From: Lichenifustis flavocetrariae | GTDB taxonomy: Bacteria; Pseudomonadota; Alphaproteobacteria; Rhizobiales; Beijerinckiaceae | Length of the DNA stretch: 64,000 bases | NCBI RefSeq assembly: GCF_026130545.1 | Contig: NZ_JAMOIM010000006.1 | Location: 62,001 to 126,000, forward strand | Reading direction: 5' to 3' | Part shown: positions 15,682 to 24,755 of the stretch, one piece after another | How the letters are laid out: each line of letters begins with the position of its first letter | Position numbering within the stretch: the first letter of the stretch is position 1 | The notes under the pieces: generated by a model | Told to the model about the DNA's origin: nothing | Databases searched by the model: none | What the model saw: the letters and a program-made list of their open reading frames with translations, nothing else | Translations under genes and position numbers: made by a program

Positions 15682-17417
15682 GCGGCGGCTCGCCTATGGA
15701 TCCATTGCTTCAAGATGGCGGCCGCCTGCCCTTCGTCGAACTCGATCATCTGTTCGAGCCGCTTCTGGGGCGTCCGGCGAGGGCGGCTCGTCAGATCGTC
15801 GATGAGGCTGCCGTCGCTGGTGTCCCAGGATGGCGTCATACCGCCTATGGGAGTCAGGCCGCCCATATCCATGGCCGCGAGAGGATTGTCGGCCGCAAGC
15901 ATGGGGCCCGCGTCGCCAAAGTTCATGCTGCTTGGATCGGGCAGCGCCATGGCGGTCGAGTCCATCCCGAGCATGGGCAGGTCACCGCCCTGCGGCCCCG
16001 TCAGCTCGGCCGCGGAGGGCGCCGCCAGCACACGGGTCAGCGGGCGGACCGCGAACAGCAGGATCAGGAGTGTGACTCCCAGGATCATACCGGCATTGAT
16101 CAGCGTGCCGGATTGGCGCAGCAAGGCGTCCATGAAGCTCGTCGACGGGATGGCTTCCAGATCCTTGCCGGAATCCACGAAGTCGACCGCCATCACCTTG
16201 ATCGTATCGCCTCTGGGCTTCTCGAACCCGGCCGCCGATGAGGCGAGCTGTTCGATTTCGGCCAGCTTTTCGGGCGGAATCTCACCGCCGGCCTTGAGGC
16301 CGAGCGACTGGAGCAGCGCCGTCTTGTTCAGAACCACGGCCACCGACAAGTGCTCGATTGCATAGCCGGCACTGACTGTCGTCACCGTCTTGGACGACAC
16401 CTCGTAATTGGTGAGGTCTTCCTTCTTGGTATTCTCTTCGTTCGATTGCTTGCCATCGGAGCCGGTCGGCTTGGCCTGCGGCACATTCTGGCCCGCCGTC
16501 GTGGGGGTCGCCGACGAGCTGTTCTGCGAGACCTGGGTGTCTTTCACCGAGCGGGTCGACCGTTCGACCCGGCCGTCGGGGTTGTAGGTCGTCTCCGCCA
16601 CCTGCTTGGTGTCGGTGTTGAGCTTGGCCGCGACGCTGATCTGGATATTGCTGACGCCGAGCGAGGGGGTGAGAGTCTTGCGGATGTTGTCCGCAATGTC
16701 GGCGCTGACGGTCTTTTCGAGTTCGAGCATCTTGCCCGGCGCGGCGTTGCCGGTGTCGTCACCCGAGGCCAGCACGGTACCGTCGGTGCTGAGGACCGTC
16801 ACGGCATCGGCTGTCATTCCCGGAACCGCAGCCGCCACGAGGTGGCGGATCGCGCGGGCCGCATGCGCATCGTCGACGGTCGTGGCGCGGATGAGCACGG
16901 AAGCCGTCGCGGGCTGCTTGGTGCGTCGGAACGAACCTTCGTCGGGCAGGACGATATGGACGCGCGCGGCTTTCACGCCGGCCATCGACTGGATGGTGCG
17001 CGCCAGTTCCCCTTCGAGCGCCCGGACCCGTGTGATGTCCTGCATGAAGGAGGTCAGCCCGAGCGACCCCATTTTGTCGTAGAGTTCGTAGCCGGCATTG
17101 CTGGAATGCGGCAGGCCTTTCTCCGCGAGCAACATGCGGGCCTGGGCGGTCTGCCCGTAGCGCACCATGACGCTCGTCCCATCGGCGCTGACGTCGAAGC
17201 CGATATCGGCGTCGCGCAACGCACCGCCGATGCTGCTTACGTCCTGCCGGTCGAGCCCGGCATAGAGCGTCTCCATTGAGGGACGACTGAGATAGTAGCC
17301 GGCCACGCCCGTGAGGGCAAAGACCGCGACCCCGATCGCCGCAAGGGCCCCGAGCTTGCGGGGGCCCAGCTGAAGCAGATTGGCCCAAAGCCGCTGCAAC
17401 TGCTCCATCGCGTTCAC
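15678..17417 (-). CDS. fliF: Flagellar MS-ring protein FliF
   Basis: FliF forms the MS ring in the inner membrane on which the C ring and export gate assemble. The 579-residue product has a first transmembrane helix (about 23-44), ring-building motifs (TLYAGLDRQDVSSIGGALRD, GLTSFMQDITRVRALEGELARTIQSM, ARVHIVLPDEGSF) and a second helix (GTLINAGMILGVTLLILLFAV) before a cytoplasmic tail ending in the FliG-binding region. Either the GTG at 17417 or the ATG at 17408 may be the start; GGAAG lies just ahead. It is the first gene of the flagellar block. Confidence 0.95.
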   Translation of the reverse strand: MNAMEQLQRLWANLLQLGPRKLGALAAIGVAVFALTGVAGYYLSRPSMETLYAGLDRQDVSSIGGALRDADIGFDVSADGTSVMVRYGQTAQARMLLAEKGLPHSSNAGYELYDKMGSLGLTSFMQDITRVRALEGELARTIQSMAGVKAARVHIVLPDEGSFRRTKQPATASVLIRATTVDDAHAARAIRHLVAAAVPGMTADAVTVLSTDGTVLASGDDTGNAAPGKMLELEKTVSADIADNIRKTLTPSLGVSNIQISVAAKLNTDTKQVAETTYNPDGRVERSTRSVKDTQVSQNSSSATPTTAGQNVPQAKPTGSDGKQSNEENTKKEDLTNYEVSSKTVTTVSAGYAIEHLSVAVVLNKTALLQSLGLKAGGEIPPEKLAEIEQLASSAAGFEKPRGDTIKVMAVDFVDSGKDLEAIPSTSFMDALLRQSGTLINAGMILGVTLLILLFAVRPLTRVLAAPSAAELTGPQGGDLPMLGMDSTAMALPDPSSMNFGDAGPMLAADNPLAAMDMGGLTPIGGMTPSWDTSDGSLIDDLTSRPRRTPQKRLEQMIEFDEGQAAAILKQWIHRRAAA

Positions 17418-17518
17418 TGCTTCCGAACCGAAGTAACCATGCGGCTACTTTGGTCAGTCAAGCTTGCGCGGGGGTTTCGCGATCGCACGGGCGCGATCGT
17501 TCGACTCCCGAGAGTGCC

Positions 17519-19108
17519 TCACGCGGCTGCTTGCAGCCGCTGCGACACCGATCCCGCGCCAGGGCTCGCCCGATTGGCCATGAGCACACGCCGCACGAGG
17601 TCACACCATTGGGTGAAATCCTCCTCACCAAGCCAATGAACCGACAGGTGATCGTCGTGCCGCCGCTTCAGAAGGCCGCCCTCCGGCGTCGCTTCATCCG
17701 TGCAACCGTCATCGAGGAGCCACAGCACGCGCCGAAGGCCGACATGACGTGACGAGCCGGCCTGCTCTCGCATCGTGGTTTCCAGAGCCGTGTGACCAAC
17801 GAGGCGCGCGATGAGCATCAACCACGCGATTTCGACAGGATCGAGCATGTTGAGTGCCTCCATCCTGCGCCAGATCACCTGTGCGGCCGTCGGTGCATCT
17901 CCCTGGAGGAGGCAGAGGATCGCCATGAGGAAAAACGGCTCGGCCACGTGCTGAGCCCATTGCGAGGCTTCGCCGAGCGCCGCCTCCGCCTCCTTGAGGC
18001 CGTGGCCCGTCAGAATGGCATTGCGTGTGGCCCGCAGGCGTGCAGCCATATCGCTGTCCGCTTGCGGCATGGCCATCACGGAGCTGCTCGACGGGGTCGG
18101 GGTCATGCCCCGGAACGGTCCATAGCGGCCGATCTGCTGCACCACCTGGCCTGGCTTCAGTTTCAGTCGACATTCGAGCCAATCGAGCATCAACCGCCAG
18201 TTGCGCCGCGTGTAGCGGGTCCGCACGAGCGTCGCGCCCGCGTCGCAGACGCGTCGGTATTCGGCGGGAACGCGCGCCAACAAATCGATCTTGGCGAACA
18301 ATTCGGCCCCGGAGCCGAGCAGGCAGTTCTCCATATCGACGAAGCCGTAGCTCTTCAGCGCGTCGGAATGGGGGGCGAGCAGGACCGCGCCCGAGGCTGG
18401 GATTTCGAGATGCTTGCGGACGCCGTAATCGAGCCGCGTCGTGTCGGCGGCGGAAAAATGGCTCTGGTTGAGTACGCGCGCATAGGCTTCGCCCTCGACC
18501 ACGAACGGCTTGCTCTTGCCCTTCTGATAACCGGGATGCGCATAGATCAGCGTCGGGAAGACGAGCGGGATCTCGGCCAGGAGTTGCGCCCGCCAGGGGT
18601 AGAAACCCGGCAGCAGATGCCCACCGAACACGCTGACCGGGATGGTCTTTTCCAGCCCGTAATCGCGATAGATCGCATCGTCGATGAACAGGGGTACGAG
18701 ATAGCAGGGCCTGTGCCGCAGCTCAGGGAGGTGCTGCCGATAAGCTTCGCTCGACATGAACACGGCATCGATGCCGAGCTCCTCCGCCATGCGCAGCGTC
18801 AGGGGCCGCATCGGATCATGCGGATCCGAGTTGAAGTAGAGGAGGCGCGGGATGTTCGGATAAGCGCGCGGGTTGACGATCTGGACCGGCCAGGGCCGCC
18901 CCCAGTGCAGCGCATCGGCGATGATGAGATCCGGCCGGAACCGCTCGCAGGTCTCCTGTAGATCGAAATCCATGTCGACCGAAAGGATATCGGCGTGCAG
19001 CGCGAGGGTCTCGACCCATTCGTCGACGGCAGAGTTCAGCATCGCCGCGGAATCGGGGTTCAACCGGGGCCGGATGCAAAGAATGCGACGGCGCGCGGTT
19101 CCATTCAT
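17519..19108 (-). CDS. CgeB-like glycosyltransferase (GT-B) with helical C-terminal extension
   Basis: The 529-residue product resembles CgeB/DUF3880-type glycosyltransferases: an N-terminal domain with FRPDLIIADALHWG and LLYFNSDPHDP, and a second domain with LNQSHFSAADTTRLDYGVRKHLEIPASGAVLLA and the following FVDMENC. The last 150 residues are helical and repeat-like, possibly a TPR-type protein-binding extension. The ATG at 19108 overlaps the upstream aminotransferase by four bases; frames further upstream are shadows. It is the last gene of the sugar block and lies about 100 bases ahead of fliF, so a role in glycosylating flagellin or a surface polymer is a reasonable inference. Confidence 0.75.
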   Translation of the reverse strand: MNGTARRRILCIRPRLNPDSAAMLNSAVDEWVETLALHADILSVDMDFDLQETCERFRPDLIIADALHWGRPWPVQIVNPRAYPNIPRLLYFNSDPHDPMRPLTLRMAEELGIDAVFMSSEAYRQHLPELRHRPCYLVPLFIDDAIYRDYGLEKTIPVSVFGGHLLPGFYPWRAQLLAEIPLVFPTLIYAHPGYQKGKSKPFVVEGEAYARVLNQSHFSAADTTRLDYGVRKHLEIPASGAVLLAPHSDALKSYGFVDMENCLLGSGAELFAKIDLLARVPAEYRRVCDAGATLVRTRYTRRNWRLMLDWLECRLKLKPGQVVQQIGRYGPFRGMTPTPSSSSVMAMPQADSDMAARLRATRNAILTGHGLKEAEAALGEASQWAQHVAEPFFLMAILCLLQGDAPTAAQVIWRRMEALNMLDPVEIAWLMLIARLVGHTALETTMREQAGSSRHVGLRRVLWLLDDGCTDEATPEGGLLKRRHDDHLSVHWLGEEDFTQWCDLVRRVLMANRASPGAGSVSQRLQAAA

Positions 19109-20232
19109 CGAAGCGGGTCCTGGGAGCCGAAGAAATGCCGGACGGCGGTGATCACCCGATCCTGTTGCCCGCTGCTCATGCCGGCGAAGATCGGCAGAGA
19201 CAGACCCATGCCGGCGAAATCCTCGGCAACCGGGAAAGCATCCTGGCCGGTGGCCCATTGCTTCAGGCAGGGCTGGCGGTGCAGCGGGACGGGATAGTGC
19301 AGGCCGGTCTGGATGCCGGCGGCATCGAGCGCGGTGCGCAGGGCGTCGCGCCGCTCTGTGCGCACGACATAGAGATGGAACACATGATCGCCGTGCCGGG
19401 CGCGCGGCAGGCGCAGCGGCAGCTCGCGGAAGGCCGAATCGTAGCGGGCCGCGATCGCCCGCCGCTCGTCGGTCCAGCGGGCCAGGTGGTCGAGCTTGTG
19501 GTTGAGAATGAGGCCCTGGATGCCGTCCATCCGGTAGTTGAAGCCGACATGGGCGTGCACATAGCGCTCCGCCTGCCCGTGCTCCCGCAGCATTTTCAGG
19601 CTCGCGGCCGCCCCATCGTCATCCGTGATCACGAGGCCGCCTTCGCCGGCGCCGCCGAGGTTCTTGCCGGGATAGAACGAGAAGCAGCCAAAGGCGCCGT
19701 GGGTGCCGAGCGCCTTGCCTTCGTAGGAGGCGCCGATCGCCTGGGCCACGTCCTCGATGACGATCAAACCCCGGCGCTGGGCGAAGCGGCGCACCGCCGC
19801 CATGTCGGCCGGCTGGCCGTAAAGATGCACGGGGATGATGGCCTTGGCGCCGGCGCCGATTCGGCGTTCGGCATCCGCGATGTCGATCGTTCCGGTGTCG
19901 GGCTCGACATCGCAGAAGACCGGCGTGGCCCCCGCATAGATGACGCCCCAAAGTGTGCCGATGAAGCTGTGGGCGGGCACCAGCACCCGGTCGCCCGGGC
20001 CGATGCCGGCGGCCAACACGGCCAGATGAAGTGCCGCGCTGCCGGAGCTGACCGCCACCGCGTGACGGGCGCCGAGCAGGCTCGCGATCCGGGTCTCGAA
20101 CTCCGTCACCCAGGGCCCGAGACAGAAGGCGCTGGCCTCGAACAGCCGTTCGAGGTCGGGCAGGGCCCGTTCGCGGATCTCCCGCCACTGGATGGAAAGA
20201 TCGGCGAAGGGGACGAAGCTGGTCGCAGTCAT
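19105..20232 (-). CDS. DegT/DnrJ/EryC1 PLP-dependent sugar aminotransferase (WbpE-like)
   Basis: This family transfers an amino group from glutamate to a keto-sugar nucleotide. The 375-residue product has the family landmarks: SSGSAALHLAVLAAGIGPGD, the DVEPDTGTID loop, AKAIIPVHLYGQP, the cofactor aspartate in VIEDVAQAIGASY, and the PLP lysine in FSFYPGKNLGGAGEGG. Beside a Gfo/Idh oxidoreductase and a hexapeptide acetyltransferase it fits the oxidise-aminate-acetylate logic of 3-acetamido sugars (WbpB/E/D). It overlaps its neighbours by four bases at each end. Confidence 0.88.
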   Translation of the reverse strand: MTATSFVPFADLSIQWREIRERALPDLERLFEASAFCLGPWVTEFETRIASLLGARHAVAVSSGSAALHLAVLAAGIGPGDRVLVPAHSFIGTLWGVIYAGATPVFCDVEPDTGTIDIADAERRIGAGAKAIIPVHLYGQPADMAAVRRFAQRRGLIVIEDVAQAIGASYEGKALGTHGAFGCFSFYPGKNLGGAGEGGLVITDDDGAAASLKMLREHGQAERYVHAHVGFNYRMDGIQGLILNHKLDHLARWTDERRAIAARYDSAFRELPLRLPRARHGDHVFHLYVVRTERRDALRTALDAAGIQTGLHYPVPLHRQPCLKQWATGQDAFPVAEDFAGMGLSLPIFAGMSSGQQDRVITAVRHFFGSQDPLR

Positions 20233-20720
20233 GGCGCGGGACCTGAGGAACGAAGCGTTGAACCGATAATGCGGGCCGGAACCCCGGCGACGATCGCGTG
20301 CGGTGGCACGTTTTGGGTCACGACAGCCCCGGCTGCGACAAGGGCGTGATGACCGACCGTAATGTCGGGCAGGATGGTGGCGTGGCTGCCGATCGAGGCG
20401 CCGCGTTCCACCAGGGTGGGAAGGCAGGTCCAGTCGGCAGCCGTTTGCAGTGTGCCGTCGGGATTGGCGGCGGCGGGAAAGCGGTCATTGGTGAACATCA
20501 CCCCATGGCCCACGAAGACCTCGTCGGCGATCGTCACGCCCGAACAGATGAAGCTGTGCGACTGGATCTTGCAGTTGCGGCCGATGACGACATCGCTCTG
20601 GATTTCGACGAACGTGCCGATCCGTGTTCCCGCGCCGATCTGGCAGCCGTAAAGATTGACGAGATCGGGGTGGTAGACGACCGCACCCGCCTCCATGACG
20701 ACGTCGGCCTTGATCGGCAT
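20229..20720 (-). CDS. Left-handed beta-helix N-acetyltransferase (WbpD/FdtC-like)
   Basis: About 163 residues from the ATG at 20720. Hexapeptide repeats (IGAGTRIG, VVIGRNCKIQ, ADEVFVG, ASIGSHATILPDITVGHHALVAAGAVVT) form a left-handed beta-helix acyltransferase. The signature VFVGHGVMFTNDRFP is shared with WbpD, WlbB and FdtC-type enzymes that acetylate 3-amino sugars on UDP or dTDP. It follows the upstream aminotransferase gene by one base (TGACATG) and overlaps the downstream one. It most likely acetylates the amino group made by one of the two neighbouring aminotransferases. Confidence 0.85.
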   Translation of the reverse strand: MPIKADVVMEAGAVVYHPDLVNLYGCQIGAGTRIGTFVEIQSDVVIGRNCKIQSHSFICSGVTIADEVFVGHGVMFTNDRFPAAANPDGTLQTAADWTCLPTLVERGASIGSHATILPDITVGHHALVAAGAVVTQNVPPHAIVAGVPARIIGSTLRSSGPAP

Positions 20721-20721
20721 G

Positions 20722-21888
20722 TCAGGCGCCCATCGCCCGGCTGAAGGGTTGCGCCTCGGAGAGGGCTTCCTCAAAAGCATCGATGACGGTGGTCTGTTCG
20801 GCTTCGGTCATGCCGTTGAACAAGGGCAGCAGCAGGTGGCTGTCGCGCACGGCCTCGGTGCGGGGCAGCGCGTCGCGCCGCGCCTGCGCCCAGGGGGCTT
20901 CCTTGTGGCTCGCCATGACGGCGCGCCGGGTCGCGACGCCACCGTCGAGCATGGCTTGCATGACTGAATCGCGATCGGCATCCGGGGGCAGGCCGATGCA
21001 GTAGCTCTGCCAGTTCGAGCGCGCCCAGGCGGGCTCCTGCGGCGCGATCACGCCTGCCACCTCGGCCAGGCGCTGGGTGTAGCGGGCCGCGATGGCGCGG
21101 CGTTCCGCCACGATCGCGGGCAGGCGTTTCAACTGCTCCCGCCCGACCGCCGCCTGCATGTCGGTCATGCGGTAATTGAAGCCCGGCACGTCGTAGGTTT
21201 CGGTGAGGATGCGGTTCGAGGCATGCCGCAGGAGATCCGACAGGCTCATGCCGTGCTGGCGGAGGAGACGGCAGCGCGCATCGATTGCCGGGTCCCGCGT
21301 GGTCACCATGCCGCCCTCGCCGGTGGTGATCACCTTGCGGGGATGGAACGAGAAGCAGGCCGCATCGGAATGCGGGCTGCCGATCTTGGCCCAGTTGTCA
21401 TCGACCATGACTTCGGCCCCGCTCGCGCAGGCCGCATCCTCGACGAGCTTGAGGCCATGCTTCGCCGCCAGGACGCCGAGCCCCGCGAGGTCGCACGGCA
21501 TGCCGATCTGATGGACGCACAGGATCGCCACCGTGCGCGGGCCGATCAGGCGCTCGACCGAAGCCACGTCGATGTTGAAGCCCTCGGCCTCGATATCGGC
21601 GAAGACCGGCTCGGCTCCGCACATGTGGATCGCATTGGCGGTCGCGATGAAGCTGTGGCTGACCGTGATGACTTCGTGACCCGGCCCGACTCCGACCGCG
21701 AGCAGCGCCAGATGCAGCGCCGTGGTGCAATTCGACACCGCGCAGGCATGCGGCGCGCCCACGAAGGCGGCGAATTCGGTCTCGAAGGCCGCGACCTGGG
21801 GTCCTTGCGTGAGCCAGCCCGACCGGACGACTGCGGCAGCGGCTTCGGCTTCTTCGTTGCCGACGAAGGGTTTTGTGATCGGGATCAT
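20722..21888 (-). CDS. DegT/DnrJ/EryC1 aminotransferase, second of the cluster
   Basis: A 388-residue PLP enzyme of the same superfamily but clearly distinct from its neighbour. Landmarks: [45 protein letters not shown], the cofactor aspartate in [12 protein letters not shown], and the PLP lysine in [16 protein letters not shown]. The last 150 residues carry the [17 protein letters not shown] block. Two non-identical aminotransferases in one cluster suggest either a diamino sugar or two different sugars. Four-base overlap with the epimerase gene upstream. Confidence 0.88.
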   Translation of the reverse strand: MIPITKPFVGNEEAEAAAAVVRSGWLTQGPQVAAFETEFAAFVGAPHACAVSNCTTALHLALLAVGVGPGHEVITVSHSFIATANAIHMCGAEPVFADIEAEGFNIDVASVERLIGPRTVAILCVHQIGMPCDLAGLGVLAAKHGLKLVEDAACASGAEVMVDDNWAKIGSPHSDAACFSFHPRKVITTGEGGMVTTRDPAIDARCRLLRQHGMSLSDLLRHASNRILTETYDVPGFNYRMTDMQAAVGREQLKRLPAIVAERRAIAARYTQRLAEVAGVIAPQEPAWARSNWQSYCIGLPPDADRDSVMQAMLDGGVATRRAVMASHKEAPWAQARRDALPRTEAVRDSHLLLPLFNGMTEAEQTTVIDAFEEALSEAQPFSRAMGA

Positions 21889-22907
21889 GCGGCGCTCGCG
21901 ATCGGCATGGCGGTGGCGGTCTCCTCACGCTCGGCCCGCCACCAGCGAACGAGTTCGTGCAATCCTTCGTCGAGCCCGATCGTGGTCTCAAAGCCGAGCA
22001 GCCGCTGGGCCTTCTCGGTGGACGCAAGCCGGCGCTCGACCGGATTGATGGCGCGCGGCGGGTGGTGTTCCACGGTGAGATCCGGCCGCCCCATGGTGCG
22101 CAGCAGCGCCTCGGCGAGGCCCTTCAGCGACACCTCCCGTCCGGCCGCCACATTGAAGGCGGTCGCATCCGAGGCGGGCGCGAGCGCGGCCAGCACATTG
22201 GCGCGGGCGACATCGCGCACTTCCACAAAATCCATCGTCTGCAGACCGTCGCCGAAGATCAGCGGCGGCAGCCCGGCCTCGATGCGTTCCATCCAGCGGA
22301 TCAGGACTTCCGTATACTTGCCGTGGATGTCCATGCGGGTGCCGTAGACGTTGAAATACCGCAGGGCACAGCTATTCAGCCCATACATGTCGTTGAAGGC
22401 GCGCAGCAGGCTTTCGTTCAAGAGCTTGAAGCCGCCATAGAGGGTGCGGTCGGAATAGGGGGCCGCGGCCTCGGTGGTCGGAAATTCCGGTGCGAGGCCG
22501 TAGATCGAAGCCGAGGAGGCCGCGACGACCTTCTTGATGCCGTGCGCCACGCAGGATTGCAGAAGATCGAATGTCGCGCCCGCCATCACGTCGAAGGCGT
22601 GGCGGGGCTCAGCGGCGCAATGGGTAATGCGGAGAGCCGCCTGATGGAAGACGATATCGCTCTCCGCCACAAGCCGATCGAGGAGCGCGTGATCGCGGAT
22701 GTCGCCCTCGATGAGGGTCGCACGGTCCGAACCGAGCGCTTGCGCGAGATTCGCGGGCCGGCCGCGCACCATATTGTCGAGGGCCACGATCCGGCAGTCC
22801 GCCTCCGCCAGCAGGGCATCGATGATGTGGGACCCGACGAAGCCGGCACCGCCGGTGACCAGAATGCGCTGCCCGGCGAGGGCGAAGGGCTGGGATGGTT
22901 CGGACAT
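21885..22907 (-). CDS. NAD-dependent nucleotide-sugar epimerase/dehydratase (extended SDR)
   Basis: About 340 residues from the ATG giving [14 protein letters not shown]. The Rossmann motif [12 protein letters not shown] (residues about 17-28), a catalytic-type SSASIYG segment and a later YGGFKLLNE (YxxxK) place it in the extended SDR family that includes UDP-glucose 4-epimerase and related dehydratases. ALRYFNVYG is the usual substrate-domain block. Exact sugar specificity is not readable. It starts two bases after the Gfo/Idh gene. Confidence 0.88.
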   Translation of the reverse strand: MSEPSQPFALAGQRILVTGGAGFVGSHIIDALLAEADCRIVALDNMVRGRPANLAQALGSDRATLIEGDIRDHALLDRLVAESDIVFHQAALRITHCAAEPRHAFDVMAGATFDLLQSCVAHGIKKVVAASSASIYGLAPEFPTTEAAAPYSDRTLYGGFKLLNESLLRAFNDMYGLNSCALRYFNVYGTRMDIHGKYTEVLIRWMERIEAGLPPLIFGDGLQTMDFVEVRDVARANVLAALAPASDATAFNVAAGREVSLKGLAEALLRTMGRPDLTVEHHPPRAINPVERRLASTEKAQRLLGFETTIGLDEGLHELVRWWRAEREETATAMPIASAA

Positions 22908-22909
22908 GT

Positions 22910-23944
22910 TCACTCCGCCGCAACGGCTCTGAGGGAGGGTTCGGTGCGGCTTCGGACGCGCCGCAGGCTGAGGTCGAGCGCGGCCTGCGCCCATTCGAGG
23001 GTGCGGACGATTCTGAGACCCTGACGCCCGTCCATGCGGGAGCGCGTCCGGCCAAGGATCACCTGCCTAAAATGTTCGACGACATCGACAAGCGGTTCGC
23101 CGGCGGGCAGGCGGGGCGACAGCACGGAGCCGATGCGGTAGCTCGGCAGGATCTGTTCACGCTTGGCCTGCGGCTGCAGGCTGATGCCGGAATCGTAGAT
23201 CTTCAACGGCTCGTCGCGGTTGAGATCGTCCCAGACCACCATCTTGGCGCTGCCCCCGACCGCGATGCGCCGCACCTTGACGGGCGACATCCAGCTCAGG
23301 TTGAGGTGCGCCACCATGGCGTTGGGGTAGTGCAGGGTGAGGTAGCCGATGTCCGGCACCATCGGGTTGACGTGGCAATAGCCGCTCGCCTCGATCTCCA
23401 CGGGTTCGGACCCGAACAGGTGGTCGATGATGGAGAGATCGTGCGGCGCAAGGTCCCACAGCACGTTCACGTCGGGTTGGAACAACCCAAGGTTGATGCG
23501 CTGCGAATCGTAATAGGAGATCTGCCCCAGCGTCCCCGTGCCCATCAATTCGTTGAGCACCCGCACAACGGGGTGAAACAGGAACGTGTGGTCGACCATC
23601 AAGGTCACGCCGGCGGCCTCCGCCTGCTCCACGAGGTCGGCCGCCTGATCGCCGGTGCGGCAGAGCGGCTTCTCCACCAGCACGTGCTTGCCGGCCGCGA
23701 TGGCCTGAGCGGCCAGCGGATAATGCGACGACACCGGCGTCGCGATGACGACCGCGTCGACCTCGGGCAAGGCGGTCGCGAGGTCGCCATAGACCTGCAA
23801 TCCTGGATGGGCGGCCCGAAGCCTGGCCTGGGTATCCGGATTCTGATCGACCACGGCCTTGAGATGCAAGTCCGCGTTATTCGACAGCACTCGGAATAGG
23901 TTCTTCCCCCAATAACCCATTCCGCACAGGGCAACTTGGATCAT
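22910..23944 (-). CDS. Gfo/Idh/MocA family sugar oxidoreductase
   Basis: About 344 residues. N-terminal Rossmann fold with VALCGMGYWGKNLFRVL, the family's EKPLC motif (GKHVLVEKPLCRTG) and, after it, the dimerisation/catalytic domain with DLAPHDLSIIDHLFG, where the histidine-aspartate pair is typical. Such enzymes oxidise a sugar hydroxyl with NAD; in this setting it would make the 3-keto sugar for amination (WbpB/WlbA logic). The ATG at 23944 is preferred; an in-frame TTG lies five codons upstream. First gene of the minus-strand sugar block, divergent from the NeuD-type gene. Confidence 0.88.
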   Translation of the reverse strand: MIQVALCGMGYWGKNLFRVLSNNADLHLKAVVDQNPDTQARLRAAHPGLQVYGDLATALPEVDAVVIATPVSSHYPLAAQAIAAGKHVLVEKPLCRTGDQAADLVEQAEAAGVTLMVDHTFLFHPVVRVLNELMGTGTLGQISYYDSQRINLGLFQPDVNVLWDLAPHDLSIIDHLFGSEPVEIEASGYCHVNPMVPDIGYLTLHYPNAMVAHLNLSWMSPVKVRRIAVGGSAKMVVWDDLNRDEPLKIYDSGISLQPQAKREQILPSYRIGSVLSPRLPAGEPLVDVVEHFRQVILGRTRSRMDGRQGLRIVRTLEWAQAALDLSLRRVRSRTEPSLRAVAAE

Positions 23945-24077
23945 TTTTTTATCCGGCAATTCTTACTGCCTGATATTTAAAGGGCTTGGCTTGTCCGAAG
24001 CTGTCGGGTGACACTCCTGCCTTCAAGACGCGACGGTGGCATCTGATCTGGATGAATGACGGGGAAAGTGCGATCGA

Positions 24078-24728
24078 ATGGGCGATCTCGTGATCATCGG
24101 GGCTGGTGGGAGTTCTCGTGACATCATCGACCTTGTCGGCGACATCAACCGGCACGCTTCCGATGATGGTCAGCGATGGGAGATCCGCGGCCTTCTGGAC
24201 GACGATCAGAGCAAGCTCGGCCAAATCATCTGCGGCGTTCCAGTCATCGGCTCAATCTCCAAAGCTGCAGACGTGCAGGCTCACCTCGTGGTCGGTATTG
24301 CCTCTCATCGCAATCGGCGGGTCAGGAAAGCGGTCGTTGAGCGCTTAGCTCTCGATCCGGCGCGCTATGCGACTTTGGTGCATCCTTCAGCTTCGGTGTC
24401 GAGCTGGGCCAGGATCGGCGCCGGAACTGTCGTGCTGCAAAACGTCGTGATCGGTCCGCAAGTCACGCTCGGCCGCCACGTGCTGATCAGCGCAGGCGTT
24501 ACGATCGGTCATGACACAGCGATTTCAGACTATGTGTCCACGGCGTCTCAGGTTGGCATTGCTGGAGGCGTTGTTATCCGTGAAAGCGTCTACATCGGCA
24601 TTGGCGCCTGTCTTCGCGAAGGCGTTGAGGTCGGTGAGGGATCCCTCATTGGGATGGGCTCCGTTGTGACCCGTAACGTCGAGGCTGGCCGGACGGTCGT
24701 CGGGAATCCGGCGCGGCGCCATTCATAG
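24078..24728 (+). CDS. NeuD/PglD-type sugar O- or N-acetyltransferase
   Basis: The 216-residue product has a small N-terminal Rossmann-like domain (MGDLVIIGAGGSSRDIIDLV) and a C-terminal left-handed beta-helix (VSSWARIGAGTVVLQNVVIGPQVTLGRHVLISAGVTIGHD), ending NPARRHS. This is the NeuD/PglD/PerB layout: acetyl-CoA-dependent acetylation of a nucleotide-linked amino sugar or sialic-acid-like sugar. GGGGAAAG precedes the ATG. It is divergent from the Gfo/Idh gene across a 133-base shared promoter region, so probably co-regulated with the sugar block. Confidence 0.9.
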   Translation: MGDLVIIGAGGSSRDIIDLVGDINRHASDDGQRWEIRGLLDDDQSKLGQIICGVPVIGSISKAADVQAHLVVGIASHRNRRVRKAVVERLALDPARYATLVHPSASVSSWARIGAGTVVLQNVVIGPQVTLGRHVLISAGVTIGHDTAISDYVSTASQVGIAGGVVIRESVYIGIGACLREGVEVGEGSLIGMGSVVTRNVEAGRTVVGNPARRHS

Positions 24729-24755
24729 CTGCCGCTCAAAACGCCACCCGCAAGC

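Noticed and set aside
17792-18961. Open plus-strand frame opposite the CgeB-like glycosyltransferase
   Set aside because: His/Arg/Glu-rich, no motifs; the minus-strand gene has operon overlap and family motifs.
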